From positions 1 through 64,000 of the forward strand of contig NZ_MDDN01000001.1 in NCBI RefSeq assembly GCF_001708185.1: 64,000 nucleotides of DNA, written 5' to 3'. The position numbers were made by a program, and so were the translations under genes. Each line of letters begins with the position of its first letter. Position 1 is the first letter of the stretch. This DNA is from Lysinibacillus xylanilyticus. Its GTDB lineage: Bacteria > Bacillota > Bacilli > Bacillales_A > Planococcaceae. The notes beneath the pieces were generated by a model. The model was not told the origin of the DNA and did not search any database. It saw nothing but the letters and a program-made list of their open reading frames with translations. Of this stretch, positions 7,689 to 15,635 are shown in pieces.

Positions 7689-8297
7689 TTATTGTATATT
7701 GTTACTTTGCATTTGGTCCAATTCTTCTTCCTCTTCCCATAATAAAAAGTACATAAATATTGTATTTATCACTCCAATTAATCCATAACACCATAATGGT
7801 AATTTAATAATTTCATACCAAGTAATATTTATTATGTACATACCGATAACTATAAACAATGAATTAATAATAAAGGGAAATAAGACATTTTTAGCTTTAA
7901 ACCAGGTGTTTAATTTCCAAACGGAAACAATTAAAGAAGCAACGCTCGCCATAGTTAAAGACATTATCGCAATTGAGCGTAAACTTTGTTGCTGATGAAA
8001 AACTTCAGGTGTCGAAAATACATTATTAAACATATTTACAATAAAATAAAAACCGGATAAATAGATAGAACAAATTAAGAATGAGATGGGAATCCATTTT
8101 AAATATACAATACCCCATTTTTTACTTTCACTTGGTTTTGTTCTTATTTCTTGAATAATTTCAGCAAGAGACAGAATAACCATAGTTACTCCAAGTAAAT
8201 ATAAATCAGGTTGAGGTAAATTTCCTTTATAGATGTCCAATATGAAAAGGAAAGCCTCTTTTATTTCAACTAACATAAAATCTATCAAACCTTTCAT
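7689..8297 (-). CDS. Polytopic membrane protein, unknown
   Basis: This 202-residue integral membrane protein has about five hydrophobic segments, near residues 10-24, 33-48, 68-92, 108-130, and a long pair at 140-187. It ends in an acidic cytoplasmic tail (WEEEEELDQMQSNNIQ). No transporter, kinase or enzyme motif is visible and I do not recognise the family. The start ATG has only a modest ribosome binding site. It is transcribed alone, ending at the hairpin 7627-7650. Confidence 0.65.
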   Translation of the reverse strand: MKGLIDFMLVEIKEAFLFILDIYKGNLPQPDLYLLGVTMVILSLAEIIQEIRTKPSESKKWGIVYLKWIPISFLICSIYLSGFYFIVNMFNNVFSTPEVFHQQQSLRSIAIMSLTMASVASLIVSVWKLNTWFKAKNVLFPFIINSLFIVIGMYIINITWYEIIKLPLWCYGLIGVINTIFMYFLLWEEEEELDQMQSNNIQ

Positions 8298-8350
8298 TAT
8301 GTATTACCTATTTATACGTAAATGATTTGAAATTGTTTCAAAAAATATAA

Positions 8351-8560
8351 TTATTCTCCATATGATAGAGGCTCGTAATGATATTTTTCGTACAATGTAA
8401 CCCCTCTTACTTGCTCCTTTAGTCTTCTTCTTTTCAACAGCTTTACTAACAAATGTGGAAGGCTTTCGGTCCACAATCAGTCCATGGTCCGATTCACGGA
8501 AGAAAGAAAATCAAATATAGTTAGTTGCTCCTGTTGTTTCATGTATTCAAAATGACTCAT
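8351..8560 (-). pseudogene. Small protein gene with an internal TGA
   Basis: ATG 8560 follows GGGG and opens MSHFEYMKQQEQLTIFDFLS. The frame stops at TGA (8477-8479) after 27 residues. The same frame then continues for 41 more codons to a TAA, reading LWTESLPHLLVKLLKRRRLK and ending TLYEKYHYEPLSYGE. The tail looks protein-like, so a ~69-residue protein with one nonsense codon is the simplest reading. QLTIFDFL resembles the QLxLF-type sliding-clamp-binding motif. The gene sits 15 bases after the stop of the winged-helix gene and was probably co-transcribed with it. A 27-residue peptide remains possible. Confidence 0.5.
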
Positions 8561-8575
8561 AAATTATTCCCCTTT

Positions 8576-9472
8576 CTACCATTCCAACCAATTATCTATC
8601 GTTGGTCTAATATTCATTGATTGTGGAAGGCTATCACGTTCATTTAACCAATTATAGAATGGCACTGGACGTTCTCTATGCACTTTGTCCTCCCCAGCTA
8701 ATGGATTAATCGTCTTACTATTTAAACGCTTTACAGCCTTACAGTAAGCCCCTACAAACACGGCTCTTAATGTACTAGAAACAGTTAGTACACCCTCTTT
8801 AATATCCATAGCGATTTTGAATAGAACATTTTTAGCTTGAATGAAGTCAGTTGCACTTTGAAACTGAGTAGCCAATACGCATTTATACAATTCATCTTTT
8901 AAGTTATCTGCTAATGGCAAGCTATTCATGAAATCAAATAGCATCTCCTGGTACTCGTTCATGTATTCTTTTTTCTTTTCAGCTTGCAAAGCCAGTTCAT
9001 TTTCTAATTCACATACATTATTATTTGCTTGTTTAGAACTTAAAAGATTAAAAGAGTTTAAAGATTGGTTTTCAGATTGTGAAGGACAAACGTTACTCTC
9101 ACATGGGTTTTCAGCATTTTCACGGTCGGACATTGACGGTGAGACATTGTAAGGCAAAATGATATAAATGCTTGCACCTTGACCACCTTTACTTCTTACA
9201 GTCGTTTCTTTTTTTACGATGCCTAGCGATTCCAATTTTGAAATAGCTCGATAAACTGTCTTTGTACTGATCTCCAATGCTGTAGCAATGGTACTTGCTT
9301 TTAAGTGGCACACTCCTGGATGTTCCAAACTGTGTGAAGCTAACTTGAAAACGATGGCACGTTCTGATTCTGTAAGGTCATAATAATGTGCCGCCATATG
9401 GTCCTCCACACTCTTATCCATATCTGCTACTGTTTCAAATGTTTTATAAGTTGCTAAGTATTCAAATGCCAT
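8576..9472 (-). CDS. Winged helix-turn-helix replication-like protein
   Basis: This 298-residue protein has an N-terminal winged helix-turn-helix at about residues 28-110: TESERAIVFKLASHS, then STIATALEISTKTVYRAISKLESLGIVKKE. This arrangement is seen in plasmid and phage replication initiators and in regulators. The centre has a polar linker and a Lys/Glu helix; the C-terminal part (about 170-298) ends in FYNWLNERDSLPQSMNIRPT and DNWLEW. The start is ATG 9472, 6 bases after GAGGTG; a GTG 9 bases upstream overlaps that site. A second copy of its 3' end lies directly upstream (9537-9653). The gene is likely derived from a plasmid or integrated element. Whether it still acts in replication or as a regulator is unknown. 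Confidence 0.7.
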   Translation of the reverse strand: MAFEYLATYKTFETVADMDKSVEDHMAAHYYDLTESERAIVFKLASHSLEHPGVCHLKASTIATALEISTKTVYRAISKLESLGIVKKETTVRSKGGQGASIYIILPYNVSPSMSDRENAENPCESNVCPSQSENQSLNSFNLLSSKQANNNVCELENELALQAEKKKEYMNEYQEMLFDFMNSLPLADNLKDELYKCVLATQFQSATDFIQAKNVLFKIAMDIKEGVLTVSSTLRAVFVGAYCKAVKRLNSKTINPLAGEDKVHRERPVPFYNWLNERDSLPQSMNIRPTIDNWLEW

Positions 9473-9536
9473 CGTTTTCACCTCACTTTCATCCTGTTCC
9501 TGGTCTCATCCAGCATTCAATCAGGTATATAAAAAA

Positions 9537-9653
9537 TCACCATTCCAACCAGTTATCAAATGATGGTCTACTACCTATTGATTGTGGAAGGCTATCACGC
9601 TCATTTATCCAATTATAGAAATGCACGGGACGTTCTCTATGCGCTTTGTCCTC
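9537..9653 (-). pseudogene. Duplicated 3' end of the winged-helix gene
   Basis: About 117 bases repeat the last codons of the 8576-9472 gene. Translation gives VEDKAHRERPVHFYNWINER, then DSLPQSIGSRPSFDNWLEW and stop, against GEDKVHRERPVPFYNWLNER and DSLPQSMNIRPTIDNWLEW. The first part of this second copy is missing. It marks either a tandem duplication followed by deletion, or recombination between two related elements. Confidence 0.85.
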
Positions 9654-9665
9654 CACAAATCCATT

Positions 9666-9788
9666 TCACTTTAAGGAGACAAGTGCATCATGAATAGCAT
9701 CCAGTTTAACTTCTACCCGGTGTAGTAGATAAAACGACACTAAGATAGGAAAGCCGACATCCGATATCATGTTTAACCACTGTTCCAT
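9666..9788 (-). CDS. YvrJ family small protein (40 aa)
   Basis: The 40-residue product reads MEQWLNMISDVGFPILVSFY followed by LLHRVEVKLDAIHDALVSLK, which is the YvrJ family pattern (one membrane helix with GFPI and LLHR..KLD). GAGGAGG lies 7 bases before ATG 9788; a longer frame upstream has no site and runs through a terminator. It lies downstream of the DUF2922 and DUF1659 genes, the usual order of this trio in Bacilli, and is separated from them by a hairpin that may lower its expression. Function is unknown. Confidence 0.85.
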   Translation of the reverse strand: MEQWLNMISDVGFPILVSFYLLHRVEVKLDAIHDALVSLK

Positions 9789-9810
9789 GTGAATTCCTCC
9801 TCTACTTTTG

Positions 9811-9849
9811 CTAAAAATGGTCTCCGCAGAACATTCTGCAAAGACCATT
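9811..9849 (-). terminator. Hairpin between DUF2922 and yvrJ-like genes
   Basis: AATGGTCT and AGACCATT form the outer stem with TGCAGAA/TTCTGC inside, followed by TTTTTAGC on the minus strand. It lies inside the trio, so it is an attenuating or partial terminator. Confidence 0.7.
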
Positions 9850-9854
9850 CTTGA

Positions 9855-10079
9855 TTATTCTACTTCTAATTTAAATTCCGTCACTTGTCGATCAACGATT
9901 CGTGCCCGGCTTATGGCAACCAGAGCACCAGCTTGTCCACCAAAAACATTTTTAGTAATGATCGTTTGCATTACCTTTTGAATTTCTGCCGCTGTTACTT
10001 TCGGTTTCGGTGCATCAATCACTATCGTTGCTGTCTTCCCTGTTGCTGTTTCAAATTGCAGCTCTAAAACTTGTGTCAT
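9855..10079 (-). CDS. DUF2922 family protein
   Basis: This 74-residue protein matches the DUF2922 pattern. It opens MTQVLELQFETATGKTATIV, followed by IDAPKPKVTAAEIQKVMQTI, a short helix, and the end ISRARIVDRQVTEFKLEVE. It predicts as strand-strand-helix-strand. AAAGGAGGG precedes the ATG. Its partner DUF1659 gene ends 14 bases upstream and a YvrJ gene follows. The three families are commonly neighbours in Bacilli, and no biochemical role is established. It is likely co-transcribed from a promoter upstream of 10309. Confidence 0.85.
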   Translation of the reverse strand: MTQVLELQFETATGKTATIVIDAPKPKVTAAEIQKVMQTIITKNVFGGQAGALVAISRARIVDRQVTEFKLEVE

Positions 10080-10093
10080 CGTTTTTCCCTCCT

Positions 10094-10309
10094 TTAGGAT
10101 AAATCTGTTGTTTCTTGTTTTACAATACTATCTAGTTTGTGCGAGGAAAGACTGGCAATTCCAGAAGCTACTGCTACTAATTCCTCTGCCGTATGCGAGC
10201 CGTTTAAATTACGGTACGTTTGAGTTGTGAACATTGGCTCATTTTGATCATTGTGTCCAGTGACATACTTTAAGCGAAAAGTTGCACCTAAGAAATTGAC
10301 ATTTGCCAT
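10094..10309 (-). CDS. DUF1659 family protein
   Basis: This 71-residue protein has the DUF1659 layout. It opens MANVNFLGATFRLKYVTGHN, then has two strands (FTTQTYRNLNG) and a C-terminal helix (AEELVAVASGIASLS). It precedes DUF2922 in the usual order. ATG 10309 was chosen because a full AAAGGAGGTGATC site lies just before it. A GTG 9 bases further upstream is part of that site and cannot be the start. It is the first gene of the trio. Function is unknown. Confidence 0.85.
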   Translation of the reverse strand: MANVNFLGATFRLKYVTGHNDQNEPMFTTQTYRNLNGSHTAEELVAVASGIASLSSHKLDSIVKQETTDLS

Positions 10310-10430
10310 GAGGATCACCTCCTTTCTTACACAATATATACAGACTTATTGCTAAAAAAGGGACATTAAGGATGAATTTTTTTATTTAAGCTTTTATAAT
10401 AGAGGGAGAGAAGGCAAAGAGGTGAACGAT

Positions 10431-10859
10431 TTGTTAGAAGGTTGGTTTTTATGGTTTATCCTATTTTGGGTAGTTGTGCTCATTACGTTTATGGGGATAG
10501 GCGGATTTTTTATGTTCCGCAAATTTTTAAAGGCTTTACCGAAGCAAGACGGTAAATCTGATTTAGATTGGCAAGAGTATTATTTAGATAAGACCATTCA
10601 TTTATGGGGACAACCTGAGAAAGAGCTTTTATATGAACTTGTAAGCCCTGTACCTGAGCTATTTAGACAAGTAGCAAAGGAAAAAATAGCAGGAAAAATT
10701 GGCGAGCTTGCTTTAGAAGAAAAAGCATCTACCATTAACCATGATTTGATTATTCGTGGCTATATTCAAGCAACGCCTAAGCGCGACCATAAATTTTTAC
10801 GCAAAAAATTAGATGAAATGCAAATTGACATCGCTCCATATGAACATCTATTTAATTAA
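10431..10859 (+). CDS. Membrane-anchored protein, unknown
   Basis: This 142-residue protein has one N-terminal membrane helix (LEGWFLWFILFWVVVLITFM) and a soluble, charged domain from about residue 40 (LDWQEYYLDKTIHLWGQPEK). It ends with a helix-rich region (YIQATPKRDHKFLRKKLDEM). I do not recognise it. TTG 10431 was chosen as start because GAGGTGA lies 6 bases before it; an in-frame GTG at 10422 is the alternative. A TATAAT box at 10395-10400 and a strong terminator at 10863-10895 make it a single-gene unit. Confidence 0.65.
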   Translation: MLEGWFLWFILFWVVVLITFMGIGGFFMFRKFLKALPKQDGKSDLDWQEYYLDKTIHLWGQPEKELLYELVSPVPELFRQVAKEKIAGKIGELALEEKASTINHDLIIRGYIQATPKRDHKFLRKKLDEMQIDIAPYEHLFN

Positions 10860-10862
10860 GGG

Positions 10863-10895
10863 AACGCTGCACAAAAATCTGTGCAGCGTTTTTAC
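10863..10895 (+). terminator. Terminator of the 10431-10859 gene
   Basis: AACGCTGCACA and TGTGCAGCGTT form a perfect 11-bp stem, followed by TTTT. Confidence 0.9.
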
Positions 10896-11009
10896 TATCC
10901 TTCTTGAAGTTTCATCATACAAAAAGTTTTTCAATATTCATCCTGATAGAATTGGATAGTTAAGATTTAGCCCCTTTCTTTCACTCGATTCTAATAAAAA
11001 ACTAACTCT

Positions 11010-11052
11010 AAACAAAAAAACTACACTAGACTAAACCTCTAGTGTAGTTTTC
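11010..11052 (-). terminator. Terminator of the ccd cluster
   Basis: AAACTACACTAGA (11018-11030) pairs perfectly with TCTAGTGTAGTTT (11038-11050), followed by T's on the minus strand. Confidence 0.9.
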
Positions 11053-11057
11053 TATTA

Positions 11058-11552
11058 TCAATCCTTCAGTGGAATGGTCTTTTTAATTCTTTTAAACTGG
11101 ATCAGCATTGCGATTCGCCAAGGGACTAACATGGCAAATGCCAAAATCCAGAACATTCCTGCTAATTCGCCAACGTCAATGGAGCTACTTAATATCATTT
11201 TTGCAATAATACGGAATATTAATAACCCTATTAGGATAAAAGCGAATGCTTTTGAACGTTTTAAATAAATGTCTTGCCCTTTTACTTCAAATTTAGAAGT
11301 GGCGATTAAGATTGTCGAGAACAAAATACCGACTGCTGACGCCTCCAGAATCTCCATAGGCGACACTCGAAATTGTTCAAATAAAAACATTACCGCACCT
11401 GAAGACATCGCAATAGGTGGAATGATAATTTTCTTCTCATTTGTTGGTTTCTTGGATGCGCGCATACGTAAAACCATGACAAAGCTACCCATAACAATAG
11501 CCATTATAGTTGAACCTATAACATAATATTGAGAAGGGATATTGCTAAACAT
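11058..11552 (-). CDS. ccdC: CcdC family membrane protein
   Basis: This is a 164-residue membrane protein of the CcdC (YneJ) family with about five hydrophobic segments. Family features include KKIIIPPIAMSSGAVMFLFE in the second segment and MLVPWRIAMLIQFKRI at the end. It is the third gene of ccdA-ccdB-ccdC, the order known from Bacillus subtilis. There the cluster is tied to cytochrome c maturation through CcdA, while CcdC itself is dispensable and uncharacterised. It lies 33 bases after ccdB and is followed by a strong terminator, so the cluster is one transcript. Confidence 0.9.
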   Translation of the reverse strand: MFSNIPSQYYVIGSTIMAIVMGSFVMVLRMRASKKPTNEKKIIIPPIAMSSGAVMFLFEQFRVSPMEILEASAVGILFSTILIATSKFEVKGQDIYLKRSKAFAFILIGLLIFRIIAKMILSSSIDVGELAGMFWILAFAMLVPWRIAMLIQFKRIKKTIPLKD

Positions 11553-11585
11553 AAAAATTCCTCCTCTAATGTCAAATTAATAATT

Positions 11586-11945
11586 TTATCCAATTAATTG
11601 ATCAACTACAGCTTTTAATCTTGCTGGCTCGAAAGGCTTTGTGATAAAATCCTTCGCACCACTTTCAATCGCTTCCACGATTAACTTCTGTTGTCCTAAA
11701 GCCGTAATCATAATTATTTTTGCATTTGGAAATTCAGGGATGATTTCTTTTACTGCTGCGATACCTGTCATAACGGGCATTGTTACATCCATCGTTACAA
11801 GATCTGGTTGTAACTCACGATACATAGCTACAGCTTCTTTACCATTGGCAGCCTGACCGACTACCTCATAACCCCATTCGGTTAACATATTACTTATTGC
11901 AACACGCATAAATAGCGTATCATCTACTACTAGAACTGTAGGCAC
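11586..11945 (-). CDS. ccdB: CheY-like response regulator (CcdB/YneI)
   Basis: This 119-residue stand-alone receiver domain has the acidic pair VVDD near residue 8, the phosphoacceptor region LVTMDVTMPVMTG near 50, a conserved Thr (MITALG) near 80, and Lys in DFITKPF near 100. There is no output domain, as in CheY. The gene sits between ccdA and ccdC, as in B. subtilis (yneI). The start is GTG 11945, about 8 bases after GGAGGGAG; a longer frame begins inside that site. Its partner kinase and role in cytochrome c biogenesis are not known. Confidence 0.9.
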   Translation of the reverse strand: MPTVLVVDDTLFMRVAISNMLTEWGYEVVGQAANGKEAVAMYRELQPDLVTMDVTMPVMTGIAAVKEIIPEFPNAKIIMITALGQQKLIVEAIESGAKDFITKPFEPARLKAVVDQLIG

Positions 11946-11997
11946 ATGTTCATCTCCCTCCACGTTAAAGTACGGTATGTCTCTTTAGTTTAGTAGA

Positions 11998-12708
11998 TTA
12001 AAAGCCCGAGAATCCACCAAAAATAGGCTGTAAAACGCGTGTTATATACGTTAATCCATCAAAGAATAACAATACCCCAACGACAATCATAATATAACCG
12101 CCGATTTTCACAATTTTTTGGCTGTGTGTACGAATCCACGTCATTCGTGAAATAAAGAAAGATAACACGAAGAATGGAATCGCAAAGCCTAGATAGTAAG
12201 CTAACATATAGCTAAAGCCTGAGCTTGGATTTGCACTTGCTAAAGAAATAATCGACGCTAATATTGGACCTGTACATGGTGTCCAGCCCGCCGCAAAAGC
12301 TATACCGATTAATATTGATCCAAAATAACCAGATGGTCTATTTTTAAATTGGAATTTTCGATCCTTCATTAAAAAGTCAATTTGTAGTAATCCTACAATC
12401 ATTAAACCAAATACAACGATTAAAATGGCACCAACCTGACGTAATAATGTTTGATAATTTAGGAAAAACTCTGCTGCATATGATGCACCTAGTCCAATTA
12501 TTATAAAAATAATTGAAAATCCTAATAAAAAGAATAATGTATGCAAAATAGCACGCTTTTGCATCATGCCTCGTTCCGATTTTAGCTCATCTAATGTCAT
12601 ACCTGTTATGTATGATAAAAATGCTGGATACAGTGGAAGGGTACACGGTGAAATAAAGCTTAAAAACCCTGCACCGAAAGCTAAAAATACGTTAATATCA
12701 GTTTCCAT
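11998..12708 (-). CDS. ccdA: Cytochrome c biogenesis thiol-disulfide carrier CcdA
   Basis: This six-helix membrane protein of about 236 residues moves reducing equivalents from cytosolic thioredoxin to extracytoplasmic thiols for heme attachment and sporulation-linked redox steps. The two reactive cysteines sit in FISPCTLPLYP (helix 1) and GWTPCTGPIL (helix 4), the CcdA/DsbD pattern. Length agrees with B. subtilis CcdA. The start is uncertain: ATG 12708 gives the family length, while ATG 12717 lies only 3 bases from AAGGAG. It is the first gene of the ccd operon. Confidence 0.9.
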   Translation of the reverse strand: METDINVFLAFGAGFLSFISPCTLPLYPAFLSYITGMTLDELKSERGMMQKRAILHTLFFLLGFSIIFIIIGLGASYAAEFFLNYQTLLRQVGAILIVVFGLMIVGLLQIDFLMKDRKFQFKNRPSGYFGSILIGIAFAAGWTPCTGPILASIISLASANPSSGFSYMLAYYLGFAIPFFVLSFFISRMTWIRTHSQKIVKIGGYIMIVVGVLLFFDGLTYITRVLQPIFGGFSGF

Positions 12709-12861
12709 ATTTTTCATTCGCTCCTTACAGTTACTGCCTTCATCGTACCAAAAATCACTGTAAATTGCTCCCTCTCTGTTTGTGAACGTTTCTTGACAAA
12801 AAGGTGTTGAAAAAGTGAAGTTCCAGCATCTATCATACCCAATATAATTTTCAAACGCCAT

Positions 12862-12875
12862 TACACCAAGGTGTA
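12862..12875. promoter_or_regulatory. Palindrome upstream of ccdA
   Basis: TACACCAAGGTGTA is a perfect 14-bp palindrome about 150 bases upstream of ccdA. It might be an operator, but no bound protein can be named. Confidence 0.3.
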
Positions 12876-13022
12876 TTTGTTAATGTACTTATGCATTATG
12901 CGCCCCCCTCGTATTATCTGTCAACAAAATTCACCATAATTCTACATATCATTTTATGTGACTACTCCCACCGTTCATGCAGTAAGGTTTTTTGTAGCTT
13001 TTAGTTGAATAGTACACACTGA

Positions 13023-13253
13023 CGTTTAACCATTTTTCATACTCATCCGAATTCAACAATAGTAGACCAGGTCTCTAACTTCATGATTGAAACAATGAAA
13101 GAAACACGCCGAATTTGGTTATACTCTAAAAATATAACAAGTGAAAAACTGTATGATGAACATCGACAAATTTCCCTCGCAATTAAACAGCAAAATGAGG
13201 AGCTAGCAAAGCATGCGATGGCTTCGCATTTATGTAATGGAGAAGGTTTTTGA
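13023..13253 (+). pseudogene. Remnant of a GntR/FadR (FCD) regulator, probably lutR
   Basis: An open frame of 76 codons without a usable start encodes the C-terminal half of an FCD ligand-binding domain: NSTIVDQVSNFMIETMKETR, then SEKLYDEHRQISLAIKQQ and ELAKHAMASHL. The N-terminal winged helix and the first FCD helices are missing, and a TGA closes the frame at 13020. A terminator follows. The position just before lutABC and the FCD family match LutR, the lactate regulator. The fragment cannot bind DNA, so control of lutABC must have changed. Confidence 0.75.
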
Positions 13254-13281
13254 AACGACCGAATCTATAAAGTGAAGCTTT

Positions 13282-13316
13282 AATCAGTGGGGTTACTTCA
13301 TTCCCACTGATTTTTT
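13282..13316 (+). terminator. Terminator after the regulator remnant
   Basis: AATCAGTGGG and CCCACTGATT form a 10-bp stem, followed by TTTTT. Confidence 0.85.
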
Positions 13317-13411
13317 ACAGGATAAAATTACAGCAACTGCCTAGTTTTTATAATAGGAGCATTGCCTTTTATGAAATTCATAAGATGTAGTAGCAATATA
13401 TTACCCACTAA

Positions 13412-13424
13412 GTCATCTGATGAC
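13412..13424. promoter_or_regulatory. Putative LutR operator before lutA
   Basis: GTCATCTGATGAC is a perfect palindrome around a central T, 52 bases before the lutA start. It resembles the TCATC/GATGA inverted repeat associated with LutR. A possible -10 (TATAAT) lies near 13347. The site persists although the adjacent regulator is truncated. Confidence 0.55.
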
Positions 13425-13475
13425 CTGTTGATTCGTTGTTTATAACGGAAATGGAGACACGAAGGAGCGATTATT

Positions 13476-14192
13476 ATTAAAGTAACTCTATTTGCAACTT
13501 GTTTAGTTGATATGTTTCAAGGAGATGTAGGAAAAGCTGTTGTCAAAGTTCTTGAAAGACTCGGCTGTGACCTTGACTTTCCAGAAAATCAAATTTGCTG
13601 TGGACAGCCTGCCTACAATAGTGGCTATGTAAAAGAATCTAAAAACGCCATGAAGAAAATGATCACAGCCTTTGAACATGCCGAATATGTTGTCTCCCCT
13701 TCTGGTTCCTGTGCTTTTATGTTTAAGGAATATGCAGAAGTATTTAAGGGAGATCCTGTTTGGGAGCCGAAAGCCCAAGCATTAGCGGATAAAACATATG
13801 AGTTTACAGAGTTTATTGTAGATGTATTAAAGATCGAGGATGTAGGCGCGCGTTTAGAGGGCAAAGCTACTTATCATACCTCCTGTCATATGACACGACT
13901 GCTCGGTGTTACGGAAGCACCATTTAAACTATTAAATCATGTCGAAGGATTACAGTATGTAGAACTTCCAGGGAAAGAACGATGCTGTGGATTTGGTGGA
14001 ACATTTTCGGTAAAAATGGGCGATATCTCAGGAGAAATGGTCAATGAAAAAGTACAGAATGTTGACGAAACAGGGGCAGACATTCTAATCGGTGCTGACG
14101 CTGGCTGCTTAATCAATATTGGTGGGCGACTGAATCGACTAGGAAAGCCTATTAGAGTCATGCATATTGCGGAAGTATTAAACTGCCGCTAA
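13476..14192 (+). CDS. lutA: L-lactate utilisation protein LutA, apparent ATT start
   Basis: LutA is the CCG-domain Fe-S subunit of the LutABC complex that oxidises L-lactate to pyruvate in the cytosol. It has the two Cys-rich domains of the family: [11 protein letters not shown] near residue 45 and [14 protein letters not shown] near 170. Full homology begins at [13 protein letters not shown], which is preceded by ATT, not ATG. AAGGAG lies 8 bases before that ATT, and a protein from it is 238 residues, the B. subtilis length. No ATG, GTG or TTG occurs between the upstream stop and ATG 13512, which would lose the first cysteine. The gene is therefore either AUU-initiated or start-mutated. lutB follows after 15 bases. 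Confidence 0.85.
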   Translation: MKVTLFATCLVDMFQGDVGKAVVKVLERLGCDLDFPENQICCGQPAYNSGYVKESKNAMKKMITAFEHAEYVVSPSGSCAFMFKEYAEVFKGDPVWEPKAQALADKTYEFTEFIVDVLKIEDVGARLEGKATYHTSCHMTRLLGVTEAPFKLLNHVEGLQYVELPGKERCCGFGGTFSVKMGDISGEMVNEKVQNVDETGADILIGADAGCLINIGGRLNRLGKPIRVMHIAEVLNCR

Positions 14193-14207
14193 AAGGGGGT
14201 AAAAGAG

Positions 14208-15635
14208 TTGTCAATGAAAACAAGTGATGAAGACTTTCAACATCGATTAACGAAAGAATTAGAAAATACCTTTATGCGTGGAGCTGTGTCAAGCGCACAA
14301 GAACGCTTTCAAACACGTAGGCTAAAACAAGCTGAAGAGCTAGGTCATTGGGAAGAATGGCGATCACATGGAGAGGAAATTCGAAAGCATGTGCTTGCCA
14401 ACTTAGATTATTACTTATATCAGTTGAGTGAAAATGTCTCTAAAAGAGGTGGGCATGTTTACTTTGCGCAAACAGCGAAAGAAGCGACAGACTATATTCA
14501 ACGTATCGCAAAAAAGAAAAATGCTACTAAAATCGTGAAATCGAAATCCATGGTCACGGAGGAAATTAATTTAAACGCCGCTTTACAACAGCTAGGGTGT
14601 GAAGTCATTGAAACAGATCTTGGTGAATACATTTTGCAAGTAGACGATCACGAGCCGCCATCTCATATCGTTGTACCGGCATTGCATAAAAATAAGGAGC
14701 AGATTCGTGACGTTTTTAAAGAAAAGCAAGGTTATGAGAAAACAGAAAAACCTGAGGAACTAGCCCTTTATGTACGTGAAAAATTAAGGAATGAATATTT
14801 AACAGCAGATATTGGCATTACAGGTTGTAACTTTGCTATTGCAGAAAGCGGCTCAATTACACTCGTTACCAATGAAGGGAACGCAGATTTAGTAACAGCT
14901 TTGCCTAAAACACAAATTACCGTAATGGGAATGGAAAGAATCGTTCCCACCTTCGAAGAGATGGAAGTGCTAGTAGGGTTATTAACAAGAAGCGCTGTGG
15001 GGCAAAAGCTAACAAGCTATATTACAACATTAACAGGAATCAGAGATGAGGGTGACACTGATGGACCAGAGGAATTCCATTTAGTAATCGTTGACAATGG
15101 ACGCTCGGATATTTTAGGCAGTGAATTCCAGCCTATTTTACAATGTATTCGCTGCGCAGCTTGTGTCAACGTCTGTCCTGTTTATCGTCATATTGGCGGG
15201 CATACGTATGGCTCTATCTATTCAGGGCCAGTAGGTATCATTCTTTCACCGTTATTAGGGGGCTATGATGATTTTAAGGAGCTTCCGTATGCTTCCACTT
15301 TATGTGGAGCTTGTACCGATGCTTGTCCTGTCAAAATTCCATTACATCAGCTTATTCTTAGACATCGCCAAGTAATTGTTGAAAACGAAGGAAAAGCGCC
15401 TATATCGGAAAAACTATTAATGAAGGCCTTTGGTTTAGGTGCTTCCTCCCCTACCTTATATAAAATGGCGACAAAAATGGCATCACCAGCAATGTACCCA
15501 TTTACAAAAGATCATAAAATTTCAAATGGTCCAGGTCCACTAAAAGCATGGACGGAAGCAAGAGATTTTCCCGCTCCAAATAAAGATCGTTTCCGTGACT
15601 GGTTTAAACACCATGAAAAAGGAGGCGAGGAATAA
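14208..15635 (+). CDS. lutB: L-lactate utilisation iron-sulfur protein LutB
   Basis: This 475-residue LutB has an N-terminal LUD-type domain and a C-terminal ferredoxin-like part with two 4Fe-4S motifs: [18 protein letters not shown] at about residues 312-329 and [13 protein letters not shown] near 360. It is the electron-transfer centre of the lactate oxidation complex. The opening [14 protein letters not shown] matches the family, so the TTG at 14208 is preferred over ATG 14214. It overlaps lutC by one base (TAATG), which suggests translational coupling. Expression should follow that of lutA. Confidence 0.95.
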   Translation: MSMKTSDEDFQHRLTKELENTFMRGAVSSAQERFQTRRLKQAEELGHWEEWRSHGEEIRKHVLANLDYYLYQLSENVSKRGGHVYFAQTAKEATDYIQRIAKKKNATKIVKSKSMVTEEINLNAALQQLGCEVIETDLGEYILQVDDHEPPSHIVVPALHKNKEQIRDVFKEKQGYEKTEKPEELALYVREKLRNEYLTADIGITGCNFAIAESGSITLVTNEGNADLVTALPKTQITVMGMERIVPTFEEMEVLVGLLTRSAVGQKLTSYITTLTGIRDEGDTDGPEEFHLVIVDNGRSDILGSEFQPILQCIRCAACVNVCPVYRHIGGHTYGSIYSGPVGIILSPLLGGYDDFKELPYASTLCGACTDACPVKIPLHQLILRHRQVIVENEGKAPISEKLLMKAFGLGASSPTLYKMATKMASPAMYPFTKDHKISNGPGPLKAWTEARDFPAPNKDRFRDWFKHHEKGGEE

